This document shows positions 1 to 8,170 of a stretch of DNA of 64,000 nt, piece by piece; the stretch's first letter is position 1, and the number at the start of each line of letters is the position of its first letter. The DNA is taken from contig JADGDU010000005.1 in NCBI GenBank assembly GCA_016744705.1, positions 67,762-131,761 of the forward strand, given 5' to 3'. Under the pieces are notes generated by a model, which saw nothing but the letters and a program-made list of their open reading frames with translations, made no database searches and had not been told where the DNA came from. The stretch comes from Candidatus Krumholzibacteriia bacterium. GTDB taxonomy: Bacteria > Krumholzibacteriota > Krumholzibacteriia > LZORAL124-64-63. The position numbers were made by a program, and so were the translations under genes.

Positions 1-231
1 TTTGAGTGTTTTGTGGTGGAGCCAGTCATGCAGGGAGAGGGCCTTTTTAAGCATGAAGGTAAACTTACTATTTATTTATCCGATGATAAATACCGGGTGC
101 CTGTGTTAGTCAAAACCAAAGTGCCCGTAGGATCCATTACAGTTGAATTGAAAGAATACTATCCGGGTCGTCCCTTGATTAATGCAGGGGGGCCGGCAAC
201 AGGAAGCAATGAAGGATTGAATGAAAACTAG
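1..231 (+). CDS. DUF3108 domain protein, C-terminal part
   Basis: The frame is open at the window edge, so only the last 76 or so residues are seen. The stretch around LSDDKYRVPVLVKTKVPVGS followed by VELKEY matches the end of DUF3108 proteins, where a '(L/T)DD.rr.PV..k.kv..GS...EL' pattern closes a periplasmic beta-rich domain. The family is usually exported and its molecular role is not established. The final 25 residues are Gly/Asn-rich and look disordered. The stop overlaps the start of the next gene by 11 bases, so the two are probably co-transcribed. An internal GTG at 13 is unlikely to be the true start because the frame continues upstream. Confidence 0.7.
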   Translation, partial: FECFVVEPVMQGEGLFKHEGKLTIYLSDDKYRVPVLVKTKVPVGSITVELKEYYPGRPLINAGGPATGSNEGLNEN

Positions 232-1810
232 CACTCTTGTTCCCCCGCAGGATTGGTTGCGGGAAGACGAAATTCCAGATGCTCCTTTGAGCGTCGGTTT
301 TCTCCTGGCAAGCACCTTATTAGCTGCTGTTCTACGGTTTTATCAGTTGGATGCCCCTTCTCTTTGGGTTGATGAAATCATGACCTGGAATATGATTCGG
401 CCCGGTCATGGCCTTGAATTGCTCCAGCAGGTTTGGGATTCCATCCAGGCGCCTCTTTATCTTTTGGTGGTTTGGCCCCTGGTGCGGATCCAGGAAAATG
501 AATGGATGCTGCGACTTCCTGCGGCTGTCGTGGGTGTTCTGAGTGTACCGTTGTTTGGCCTTCTTCTGTCGCGTTTTCTGGACCACAGGGCCGCCCGATT
601 GGGGACCCTGCTGTTGGCTATCAGTCCTTTTCATGTGTGGTACAGCCAGGAAGCCCGAGGCTACTCTTTCCTGATTTTCTTTGTCATTTTGATGACTTTG
701 GCCTATTTGGAAATGGTCAGGAAAACACCCCGGCTGGGCCCAGCTTTGGCCTTGGCCCTGGCTGGCTGTGGTGCTGTTCTCAGTAATATGTCCGGCCTGT
801 TCCTGCTTGTGGCCATGGGGTTATCCGTATTGCTATTGCACCGTCCTAGAAACGGGAGCCAATGGGGTTTGTGGATATTGGCCTTGGGTGGTGCCGTTTT
901 GCTTTCGTCTCCCTGGATTTTAAAAGCCAGTGGTATTTGGGCTGTTGATCGCATCCTGCCCGGGGTGGATACGGGAATAGCCTTGCGAGGACAAACAACC
1001 TTTTCCCCTCTGGCTATTCCCTACTCTTTTTACACTTTTTTCTTTGGCCATAGCTTTGGCCCTTCGTTGCGCGAACTCCACCATCCAGACCGGATCATGG
1101 TTTTGAAAACTTATTGGCCATTATTGGCCTTGGGGGTCATTCCGGTGGGTGTGGGCTTATTGTCTTCCTTACGACACCTGGGAAGCCGTCGATTGTACTT
1201 GCTGCTCTTTGTGGGTGTCCCCATGGGTATTCTCGTAATGTTGGCGCTCCGCAATATAAAGCCCTGGAACCCCCGTTATGTGGCGGTGGTCTTTCCTTTT
1301 CTATTGGCCATGTTGGCTCTCGGCTTAACGCGCCTACCAGGATTCTGGAGCAGGGGTGGGGCTATCCTGATGATAGTTCTGTCTTTCTGGTCCCTGGCTG
1401 GGCATTTCTGGGCTGACAAATACGTGAAAGCTGACATACGCTCAGCTGTGCATTTTATCGAATTACAAGAGTTGGCCTCTGAAGACATTTTGGTTCCTTC
1501 GGTCACTGGTGTTTATGCCTTTTATCAAAAGGACAAGACGCCCTTGATTGATACCTTCAATTTGGCTCCTCTGGGTTCTGATCAGGGTTCTCAGAACTTT
1601 TTCCAAAACAAATTAGCGTCCCACAAAAGTTTCTGGTTTGTTTCCAGCCGGGAGTGGTATTTTGATCCTCACGGTTATTTGCCCCTGACTTTGAGCAGGA
1701 ACGGGCACTTGCGTCTGGAAGGCGAATTTCCAGGCGTTAAGGTTTTTCATTGGAAACAACAGGATTCTCAGGGGCACCGGGATAAAAGTGGACCAAACCA
1801 TGAGCACTGA
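221..1810 (+). CDS. GT39-type membrane glycosyltransferase (PMT_2/ArnT-like)
   Basis: This 529-residue polytopic protein resembles the dolichyl-phosphate mannosyltransferase/ArnT superfamily, which moves a sugar from a polyprenyl-phosphate carrier onto an acceptor on the periplasmic side. The first membrane segment (about residues 24-40) is followed by an external loop with the Asp-Glu pair D51-E52 in LWVDEI, the usual metal/catalytic acidic site of GT-C enzymes. About ten further hydrophobic segments run to residue 400, followed by a soluble C-terminal domain of about 120 residues. The ATG at 221 overlaps the preceding gene by 11 bases, and the next gene, a sugar-phosphate transferase, overlaps its end. 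This suggests a small envelope glycan or glycosylation operon. The donor and acceptor cannot be read from sequence. Confidence 0.75.
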   Translation: MKTSTLVPPQDWLREDEIPDAPLSVGFLLASTLLAAVLRFYQLDAPSLWVDEIMTWNMIRPGHGLELLQQVWDSIQAPLYLLVVWPLVRIQENEWMLRLPAAVVGVLSVPLFGLLLSRFLDHRAARLGTLLLAISPFHVWYSQEARGYSFLIFFVILMTLAYLEMVRKTPRLGPALALALAGCGAVLSNMSGLFLLVAMGLSVLLLHRPRNGSQWGLWILALGGAVLLSSPWILKASGIWAVDRILPGVDTGIALRGQTTFSPLAIPYSFYTFFFGHSFGPSLRELHHPDRIMVLKTYWPLLALGVIPVGVGLLSSLRHLGSRRLYLLLFVGVPMGILVMLALRNIKPWNPRYVAVVFPFLLAMLALGLTRLPGFWSRGGAILMIVLSFWSLAGHFWADKYVKADIRSAVHFIELQELASEDILVPSVTGVYAFYQKDKTPLIDTFNLAPLGSDQGSQNFFQNKLASHKSFWFVSSREWYFDPHGYLPLTLSRNGHLRLEGEFPGVKVFHWKQQDSQGHRDKSGPNHEH

Positions 1811-2489
1811 AAACTATTACGGCAGCCTGGAAAAATTTCATGAATTTCTGGCTTCCAGTGATGAGCTTCCGGCAGTCCAAGATTCTTTTGGGTATCGCCT
1901 GGTGAAGCGAGTTTTTGATGTTGTGGCTTCCTTCGGTGGCTTAGCCATGCTCTTGCCATTATTCCCTTTCATTGTGTTGTTGATCAAATTGGAAACCAAA
2001 GGTCCTGTCTTTTTTAAGCAGGAACGGGTGGGCTTTGAAGGCAAACTATTTGGATGCTATAAATTTCGTTCCATGGCTGTTGATGCCGAAGCTCAAAAAG
2101 CAAAGCTTGTGCATTTGAACGAGGCCACTGGTGCCGCCTTTAAAATTAAAGATGATCCCCGCATTACAGGGGTGGGTAGTTTCTTGCGGCGCAGCAGCCT
2201 GGATGAGTTTCCCCAGCTATTCAACATTCTCAAAGGTGATATGAGTGTGATCGGCCCTCGGCCACAAATTCCATCTGAAGTAAATGACTACACACCTGAA
2301 CAAGCCCAACGCCTTCTGGTAAGGCCCGGACTCACTTGTCTCTGGCAGGTATCAGGGCGCAGTCATCTGGACTTTTCTGAATGGATGGAATTGGATAGGC
2401 AGTACGTGCAAAAGCGTAGTCTGTGGTTCGATCTCACCATCCTGGCTCGCACCTTGCCAGCTGTGATCGAACGGAAGGGCGCCTATTGA
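1800..2489 (+). CDS. Bacterial sugar transferase (polyprenyl-phosphate sugar-1-P transferase)
   Basis: About 229 residues, the length of the short WcaJ/PglC-type catalytic unit. These enzymes transfer a sugar-1-phosphate from a nucleotide sugar to undecaprenyl phosphate, the first membrane step of glycan synthesis. Visible family motifs are KRVFDVVAS before the re-entrant hydrophobic helix (about residues 25-55), FFKQERVG, YKFRSM, LRRSSLDEFPQLFN (containing the catalytic Asp-Glu pair), the MSVIGPRP signature, and RPGLTCLWQVSGR near the end. It lacks the extra N-terminal membrane domain of full-length WbaP. I chose ATG 1800. A GTG at 1788 (233 residues) is an equally open alternative with a 23-base overlap with the upstream gene. 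Confidence 0.85.
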   Translation: MSTENYYGSLEKFHEFLASSDELPAVQDSFGYRLVKRVFDVVASFGGLAMLLPLFPFIVLLIKLETKGPVFFKQERVGFEGKLFGCYKFRSMAVDAEAQKAKLVHLNEATGAAFKIKDDPRITGVGSFLRRSSLDEFPQLFNILKGDMSVIGPRPQIPSEVNDYTPEQAQRLLVRPGLTCLWQVSGRSHLDFSEWMELDRQYVQKRSLWFDLTILARTLPAVIERKGAY

Positions 2490-2869
2490 GCATTCTAGGG
2501 TTAGGTACTGATATTGTTTCCGTGGCGCGTATTGATGATATGCTACAACGTCATGAAGTACGGTTTTTAAATCGGTGTTTCTCTGATCAGGAAATTCAGT
2601 GGGTTAATTCCCGTGGCCTGGGCCGTGCGGCCTCTTTGGCTGGACGCTGGGCTGCCAAAGAGGCCTTTCTCAAAGCCCTGGGTCGTTCGGTGACTCACAT
2701 CCCTTATGGGGACATCGAAGTGGTGCGGTCTGCCCAAGGTCCAGTGAGTTTGCAATGTCATGGCCTGGCAGCTTCTGAAATGGCTTCCATGGGCGCTACC
2801 GAGTGTTTTCTCTCCATCAGCCATGAAAAAGATTTTGCCATAGCTACCGTTTTGCTGCAAAACATCTAA
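2486..2869 (+). CDS. acpS: Holo-[acyl-carrier-protein] synthase
   Basis: AcpS moves the 4'-phosphopantetheine arm of CoA to a serine of apo-ACP, activating fatty acid synthesis. The 127-residue product starts ILGLGTDIVSVARI, with the Mg-binding Asp in GTDIV. It carries the second signature WAAKEAFLKALG, whose Glu also binds metal, and ends with SISHEKDFAIATV, as expected for the family. The start is the TTG at 2486. It overlaps the stop of the sugar transferase (TTGA) and has a purine-rich ribosome site (GGAAGGG, 2474-2480) at a normal distance. The frame is open further upstream, but that extension lies inside the sugar transferase and has no family similarity. Confidence 0.92.
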   Translation: MSILGLGTDIVSVARIDDMLQRHEVRFLNRCFSDQEIQWVNSRGLGRAASLAGRWAAKEAFLKALGRSVTHIPYGDIEVVRSAQGPVSLQCHGLAASEMASMGATECFLSISHEKDFAIATVLLQNI

Positions 2870-2989
2870 AAGGCTGTATTTCCCTCACCAAAGGTCTTGG
2901 TTGATAGCCTCTCTTGTGCTAAATTTAACGATCCTAAGGCAGGATTGTTTCTGCCCATGAATTTCCTTGAGCAGAGGTCTTAACCGAAA

Positions 2990-3901
2990 ATGAACCTGGA
3001 ATATCTAACCATTGATGTGTTCACCTCCGAACCTTTCGGCGGTAGTCGGTTGAACCTCTTTCCTTTGGGGAATGAAGTTCCTGAGGATCTCATGCAGAAA
3101 TTGGCTCTGGAGATGGGCTGTGGAGAAACCGCCTTTGTCATACCGGGTCAAGATAGCCACGGTGATCGTTCCGGCCTGAGGATATTCACTCCTGCGGCGG
3201 AAATACCCTTTGCCGGTCATTCTGTTTTGGGTGCCACCTTTGCCATGGATTATTTAGGCAAACGGTCGGCTGGTTCTGCCAGTGGTAATTATACCTGGGA
3301 CCTGGAGGCAGGGAGTTACCAGGTTAACACCCGTGAAGAATCAGGATTCCAAATTTACAGTCTCTTGCATGATGCTCCTGACTTTCTCGGGCAGTATTTT
3401 CATCGCCGCAAAGTGGCGCTGACTTTGGGATTGGCTGAAGAGGAAATTGCCATCACCGGATTGCCCTGTGAAGTGATTTCAACTGGTCTGCCCATCCACA
3501 TCGTACCGGTGGCTAGTTTGGAAACGATGAGCCGTATCAATTTGCGGCGCAGAGAAGCAGATTCTATCGCCGCCGATCTTGGTTTTGGAGATCTTTTTGT
3601 CTTTACCTGCGAGACAACGAATCACGAGAGCACCGTGCATTGCCGGATGTTTGCTCCCCATTTCGGAATTCCTGAAGACCCCGCCAGCGGCGCAGCCACC
3701 GGAGCCTTGGTGGCCTATCTGGTGAAGCACCGTTTGGTGAAAGCTGCCTCGAAAATTAGAGTTATCAGTGAACAGGGCCTGGAGATGGGGCGACCCAGCA
3801 GGCTCATTGCAGAAGCCGAAGTCCAGGATGGAAAAGCTGTCCGCATCACCGTGGGCGGCAGCTGCGTCCTGGTTGGCACCGGCAATATTATCATTCCCTG
3901 A
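2990..3901 (+). CDS. PhzF-family isomerase/epimerase-like protein
   Basis: A 303-residue protein of the PhzF fold (two diaminopimelate-epimerase-like halves). It keeps the catalytic glutamate of the family in GCGETAFV (about residue 46), the half-domain motif FTPAAEIPFAGHS, and the C-terminal signature EDPASGAATGALVAYL. The N-terminal 'GNP' signature of many PhzF proteins is changed to GGSRLNLF. PhzF itself isomerises a phenazine precursor, but most homologues outside phenazine clusters have no known substrate, and no phenazine genes are present here. It stands alone: a 120-base gap precedes it and 75 bases follow. Function beyond isomerase-like is not claimed. Confidence 0.85.
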   Translation: MNLEYLTIDVFTSEPFGGSRLNLFPLGNEVPEDLMQKLALEMGCGETAFVIPGQDSHGDRSGLRIFTPAAEIPFAGHSVLGATFAMDYLGKRSAGSASGNYTWDLEAGSYQVNTREESGFQIYSLLHDAPDFLGQYFHRRKVALTLGLAEEEIAITGLPCEVISTGLPIHIVPVASLETMSRINLRRREADSIAADLGFGDLFVFTCETTNHESTVHCRMFAPHFGIPEDPASGAATGALVAYLVKHRLVKAASKIRVISEQGLEMGRPSRLIAEAEVQDGKAVRITVGGSCVLVGTGNIIIP

Positions 3902-3976
3902 GTCCCGATCATTCAATAGACCAATAACCGGGCCTGTCCTGCAGTCGCCCTTTGCCCCACGGAAGAGGAAAAGTTC

Positions 3977-5635
3977 ATGAATGTCCCCGCCGGATTGTCC
4001 ACGGAAATGTGCGACATGGTTATTGAAACACTCAAGCAGGTTACCGCGCGGGAATTGCCAGATTCCCTCCTTTTGGATTTGGATGAAAAAGATGAATTCC
4101 CTGAGGGAGTGATCAAAAAAATGTTATCCCCCGATGTGGGACTGCATTTGATCTTCCTACCGGAAAATGTTGGTGGCCTTGGTGGCGGAGCGCGGGATAT
4201 TTGCCGTGTCAGCGAGGAGATGGCCAAGTCCGACTTGGGTGTGGCCACAGCCTTTCTTGCCATTTGCCTGGGTACCGATCCTATCCTTGTTGGCGGTACC
4301 GAAGAGCAGAAGACCAAGTGGCTGGGGCGTATCGCCTCTGAAGGTCTGATTGTGGCCTACGGCGTGACTGAGCCTGCGGCCGGTAGCGATGTGGCCAGTA
4401 TCCAGACCACAGCCGATCATGTGACTGATGCCGATGGTAACCTGACGGGGTACCGTTTGAATGGCACCAAGCAGTTCATCACCAATGGTGGTGTGGCTCA
4501 ACTTTATACCATTTTAGCCAAGACTCCCAAGGGACTCAGTTTCTTTGTGGTCGAACGTGACACCGAAGGATTGAGTGTCGGAGTGCACGAAGACAAGCAC
4601 GGTATCCGTGCCAGCAATACCACCGGTGTTATTTTGGAAGATGTGGTCGTCCCTGTCGAAAATCTGATTTGTGGTGAAGAAGGCCAAGGGCTCAAACAGG
4701 CAAATGCTGTGTTTGGTTATACCCGTCTCATGGTGGGTGCTTTTGGTCTGGGCGGTGGACAGGCTCCCTTGGAACGGGCTTTGGAGTATGCCAAAACGCG
4801 CATGCAGTTTGGTGCTCCAATTTTTGAAAAACAGGGTTACCAGTTCAAGCTGTTGGTGGATAACTGGATTGACCTGGAAGCCGGCCGGGCTTATGCAGAG
4901 CAGTCGGCTTTGACCATCGACAATGGGAATCACGACTTGGCCACCGAAGGCAGCATAGCCAAATACTGGTGTACTGAAGCAGGGCTGAAAGCTGCCAATA
5001 GTGCCATCCAGGCTCTTGGTGGGTATGGTTACACTCGGGAATATATGGTTGAAAAAATGTATCGTGATGTTCGCATCACCACCATTTACGAAGGCACCAG
5101 TGAAATCCAACAAAGCATCATTGGCATGTACCGGTGGCGTCAAACGGTCCGCTCCAAAGGTCAATTCTACGAAGATCTGGCGGGAGAAATGGATACCACT
5201 GCAGGACAATGTGCCGATGTTGGCGCCACTGTGGTGGCTGCGGCCGTGCGCGGTTTGAACGAAGTGGTGCAACACCTTCACAAATCCCGTTTGACGCGCA
5301 ATCAAATTGTCATGTTTGCCATGGCTGATATGATGACCATTTGTGAAGTGGCGGCTGCATTTGCTGTCAAGGCTGCTCGCCTGGAAGCAGAGGGTCATGC
5401 CCAGGCGGCACACTTTGCTACCATGAGCCGGGTTTTTGCCCGGAAGGCCGTGGCTGAGGTTTTGAGTGGAGCTCAAGATTGTTTGGGTGGCTTCACTGCT
5501 GCTGATGATGAAGATAGTCTGGTGGCAAACCAACAGCGGTTGGCTCGTTTGCAAGAAGCCATGCCTCTTGAATTGACTTCCGGCCTCTGGCTGGACATGA
5601 CCGCCGTAGGGGAAACCCTGGGCGAGATGGGCTAG
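3977..5635 (+). CDS. Acyl-CoA dehydrogenase with C-terminal extension
   Basis: A 552-residue flavoenzyme of the acyl-CoA dehydrogenase family, which oxidises acyl-CoA at the alpha-beta bond and passes electrons to ETF. The FAD/substrate motif YGVTEPAAGSD lies near residue 126, KQFITNGG near 167, and the C-terminal helical domain contains LGGYGYTREY followed by IYEGTSEIQ, whose Glu is the usual catalytic base. About 170 residues follow the normal end of the family and form an extra helical region, as in the long ACAD forms that act on bulky or very long acyl groups. The ATG at 3977 has a GGAAGAGGAAAAG ribosome site. No ETF or other beta-oxidation genes are adjacent, so the substrate is open. 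Confidence 0.88.
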   Translation: MNVPAGLSTEMCDMVIETLKQVTARELPDSLLLDLDEKDEFPEGVIKKMLSPDVGLHLIFLPENVGGLGGGARDICRVSEEMAKSDLGVATAFLAICLGTDPILVGGTEEQKTKWLGRIASEGLIVAYGVTEPAAGSDVASIQTTADHVTDADGNLTGYRLNGTKQFITNGGVAQLYTILAKTPKGLSFFVVERDTEGLSVGVHEDKHGIRASNTTGVILEDVVVPVENLICGEEGQGLKQANAVFGYTRLMVGAFGLGGGQAPLERALEYAKTRMQFGAPIFEKQGYQFKLLVDNWIDLEAGRAYAEQSALTIDNGNHDLATEGSIAKYWCTEAGLKAANSAIQALGGYGYTREYMVEKMYRDVRITTIYEGTSEIQQSIIGMYRWRQTVRSKGQFYEDLAGEMDTTAGQCADVGATVVAAAVRGLNEVVQHLHKSRLTRNQIVMFAMADMMTICEVAAAFAVKAARLEAEGHAQAAHFATMSRVFARKAVAEVLSGAQDCLGGFTAADDEDSLVANQQRLARLQEAMPLELTSGLWLDMTAVGETLGEMG

Positions 5636-5646
5636 GGGAACAACCG

Positions 5647-6396
5647 GTGAGCGCAATGGTTGAAAGAATTTCTCGCTACCGGGGGATCCTGAAAGAGGAT
5701 CCCCAGTCCAGGGTATATGTGCCTTTGGCCGACCTCTTACGGCAGCACGGTGAAACGGAAGAAGCGCTTGTCCTGTTGGAAAATGGGCTTGTTCGGGATC
5801 CCAATCATAAATCGGCCATGGTTGTGTTGGGATGCACTTTACTTCAGGCCGGCAGGCAGGATCATGGGGTGAAAGTTCTACAAAGAGTGCTGGAATTGAG
5901 TCCCGATAATTTTGTAGTCTTGCGTATTTTGGCAGAACATTTTTTAACCGTAGATGGATTCACCCACGCCATTCCTTTGTTGGAGCGCTTGGTTGATTTT
6001 GAGCCTGATCAAGCCGAATGGCCGAAGTTGTTGAACGATGCTCGCGAGCGTTTGATGCAGGATCAAGTTCGGCCGGCCGGGGACAACCCACAGGAATCTT
6101 TGCCTGTGGCCAACCGCAGCCTGGCCACTATGACTCTGGTGGACATTTTGGTAGCCCAGGGATATCTGGATAAAGCCCAGGTGGCTTTGGAACGCATGCT
6201 GGAGGACGAACCTGGTCGGGAAGATGTCCAGCAGCGCTTGGCCCAACTTAAGTCTGGCGATCTGGCCCCAGGGGCGCCATCGGCTGGAAATATTGAACCT
6301 TCCCCAGAAGAGCGTTTGCGCCACCGGACGGGGCAGAAGGAACAATTTGGCGAGTGGATTGAAAACTTTAAAGCCAACCGGGATCCGGACGCATGA
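5647..6396 (+). CDS. Tetratricopeptide repeat protein
   Basis: A 249-residue soluble protein with three or more TPR units between residues 20 and 130 (patterns such as LADLLRQHGETEEAL and ALVLLENGLVRDPNH). A low-complexity linker and a further TPR-like pair (VDILVAQGYLDKAQVALERML) follow. TPR proteins are scaffolds, and no catalytic motif is seen. It has no signal peptide. The start is GTG 5647 with GGGGAA seven bases upstream; ATG 5656 is possible. Its stop overlaps aroQ by four bases (ATGA), so the two are translated together. A specific role is not inferable. Confidence 0.75.
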   Translation: MSAMVERISRYRGILKEDPQSRVYVPLADLLRQHGETEEALVLLENGLVRDPNHKSAMVVLGCTLLQAGRQDHGVKVLQRVLELSPDNFVVLRILAEHFLTVDGFTHAIPLLERLVDFEPDQAEWPKLLNDARERLMQDQVRPAGDNPQESLPVANRSLATMTLVDILVAQGYLDKAQVALERMLEDEPGREDVQQRLAQLKSGDLAPGAPSAGNIEPSPEERLRHRTGQKEQFGEWIENFKANRDPDA

Positions 6397-6848
6397 ACAA
6401 CGATGAAGTCCAACCACTGGTGATGATTCTCGGGGGGCCAAATCTGAGCCGTCTGGGGCAGCGAGAGCCGGAAATTTACGGTTCTACCACTTGGGCGGAA
6501 TTGGAAATGCTGTGTGAAAAATGGGGTCAGGATTTGGGCTTACGAGTCCAGTTTAACCAGGATGATTTTGAAGGCGGGATGGTGAAAAAGGTTCACCAGG
6601 CCACTGACAAAGCTGCCGGATTGATCATCAATGCGGCGGCCTATACTCATACTTCGGTGGCTATTCGGGATGCGGTGGCTGCCATGGAGAAACCTGTCAT
6701 AGAACTGCATTTGAGTAATCCCACGGCTCGGGAAGAATTCAGACAAACCAATCTTTTGACCGGGGTTGTCAACGCTGGCGTGTTTGGATTCGGAGTTAAG
6801 GGATATAAATTGGGGCTGGAGGGTATGGCCCACTTGCTGGGACTGTAA
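6393..6848 (+). CDS. aroQ: 3-dehydroquinate dehydratase, type II
   Basis: This shikimate-pathway enzyme converts 3-dehydroquinate to 3-dehydroshikimate. The 151-residue length is typical of type II. Catalytic residues are present: Asn in GGPNLS, Arg in LGQRE, Tyr in IYGSTT, Asn in INAAAYTHTS together with its His, and His/Arg in ELHLSNPTAREEFR. The usual NQSNHEG-like signature is altered to NQDDFEG, and the loop INPGA is INAAA, so this is a divergent member that keeps the core active site. It is translationally coupled to the TPR gene and sits upstream of efp-accB, a gene order also seen in Firmicutes, although the pepP gene often found there is absent. Confidence 0.87.
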   Translation: MNNDEVQPLVMILGGPNLSRLGQREPEIYGSTTWAELEMLCEKWGQDLGLRVQFNQDDFEGGMVKKVHQATDKAAGLIINAAAYTHTSVAIRDAVAAMEKPVIELHLSNPTAREEFRQTNLLTGVVNAGVFGFGVKGYKLGLEGMAHLLGL

Positions 6849-6958
6849 ATCGGGCATTTTATCCGGCATTGCCAATTAGGGCCTGTCGTGTTATCAATAA
6901 GCGATCATTTTGTCCGGATTGATTGGAATCCGGCTTTATACAAAAGAGAGGCTGACCT

Positions 6959-7516
6959 TTGGCAGATACAAGTGATTTCCGCACCGGCTTTACCATGCGG
7001 TGGAAAACTACATTATGGACTATTGTCGACTTCCAGCATGTCAAACCGGGCAAGGGCCCTGCTTTCGTGCGCACCAAATTGAAAAACGTGGAAAATGGCA
7101 AGGTTGTAGAGAATACTTTCCGTGCTGGTGAAAAAGTGGAGGAAGTTCGCCTGGAACGCCGCCCCTATCAGTACCTCTATCCCGATGGCGATTTTATGGT
7201 TTTTATGAATACGGAAACCTACGAACAGATCCAATTGCATAAAGATGGTCTTGGAGATGTCATTCCTTATGTGAAGGAAAGCGACATTTGCAGTGTTCTG
7301 CTTATGGAGGAAACACCATTGACGGTTGAACCTCCGCAGACGGTTGAACTCGCTGTGGCTCAAACGGATCCAGGAGTGCGTGGAGACACTGCTCAGGGTG
7401 GCTCCAAACCGGCTACCATGGAAACAGGCCTCGTGGTTCAAGTACCGCTCTTCGTTGATGAGGGACAAGTCATTCGCATTGATTCCCGTACAGGGAAATA
7501 CCTGGGTAGAGTTTAG
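6959..7516 (+). CDS. efp: Translation elongation factor P
   Basis: EF-P binds stalled ribosomes at polyproline stretches and promotes peptide bond formation. The 185-residue product has the three-domain length and the tip motif KPGKGPAF, where the Lys after PG is the residue beta-lysylated by EpmA in enterobacteria. The tip is therefore the lysine type, not the arginine (rhamnosylated) or proline-rich type. No epmA or epmB is in the window. The C-terminal OB domain ends VIRIDSRTGKYLGRV, the family consensus. Start is TTG 6959, with AGAGAGG (6945-6951) correctly spaced; no in-frame ATG lies closer to the N-terminal consensus. It directly abuts accB. Confidence 0.93.
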   Translation: MADTSDFRTGFTMRWKTTLWTIVDFQHVKPGKGPAFVRTKLKNVENGKVVENTFRAGEKVEEVRLERRPYQYLYPDGDFMVFMNTETYEQIQLHKDGLGDVIPYVKESDICSVLLMEETPLTVEPPQTVELAVAQTDPGVRGDTAQGGSKPATMETGLVVQVPLFVDEGQVIRIDSRTGKYLGRV

Positions 7517-7549
7517 ATGAACTCACCCAAAAACAGCAAAGAGGCTGAA

Positions 7550-8014
7550 ATGGATATCAGCAAGGTTCGCGAATTAGTAAAAATGGTCGAGGATAGCGGA
7601 ATTGAAGAGTTGGAGGTCATCCACAAGGATACCACCATCCGCATCCAAAAATCGCCCACATATGCTCAGGGTGCCGCGGTGGCTCCTGCGCCAGTGATTC
7701 TTCCTGCTGCTGCTGCACCTGCTCCTGTGGCTGCTGCGCCTGCTGAGGCTCCTGTGGATGCGAGCCGTGCCAAATTCAAGGATGTACGCTCACCCATTGT
7801 GGGCACTCTGTACCGTGCTCCATCGCCGGAGAGTGATAATTTTGTCAAAGTGGGGGATCATGTGGCCGTGGGCCAAACCCTCTGCATTGTCGAAGCCATG
7901 AAGGTGATGAATGAGATCGATGCCGAGTTTGCCGGCACCATCCGCGAAATTCTGGTGGAAAATGGTTCTCCTGTGGAGGCCGAAGGCGTTTTGTTCCTGG
8001 TGGAACCAGACTGA
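7550..8014 (+). CDS. accB: Biotin carboxyl carrier protein of acetyl-CoA carboxylase
   Basis: BCCP carries carboxybiotin between the biotin carboxylase and carboxyltransferase subunits of acetyl-CoA carboxylase. The N-terminal helix region ([15 protein letters not shown]) is followed by an Ala/Pro-rich swinging linker (about residues 45-80). The biotinyl domain carries the attachment motif EAMKVMNE, in which Lys is biotinylated. I chose ATG 7550 (154 residues) because AAAGAGG lies five bases upstream and the protein then begins at the family N-terminus; ATG 7517, directly after the efp stop, would add 11 residues. The gene ends before a strong terminator. Its usual partner accC is not adjacent: a pilT-like gene lies between. 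Confidence 0.93.
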   Translation: MDISKVRELVKMVEDSGIEELEVIHKDTTIRIQKSPTYAQGAAVAPAPVILPAAAAPAPVAAAPAEAPVDASRAKFKDVRSPIVGTLYRAPSPESDNFVKVGDHVAVGQTLCIVEAMKVMNEIDAEFAGTIREILVENGSPVEAEGVLFLVEPD

Positions 8015-8049
8015 CCTTAAAACAAATCGGCAGCTGCCAAAGAGTTTTG

Positions 8050-8085
8050 CCCCGGGTTCCCAAAGGAATCCGGGGTTTTTTCTTT
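8050..8085 (+). terminator. Rho-independent terminator after accB
   Basis: An 11-bp stem (CCCCGGGTTCC with GGAATCCGGGG, one G-T pair) closes a CAAA loop and is followed by TTTTTTTCTTT. It closes the aroQ-efp-accB run. Confidence 0.9.
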
Positions 8086-8170
8086 AAGGCCTGTCCCCTG
8101 ATGCCGAAGATACCAAGGAGCAGAATATTCTAGAATTGTATTTTCCCTCGGTCTTATTTGGAGAACGCTG

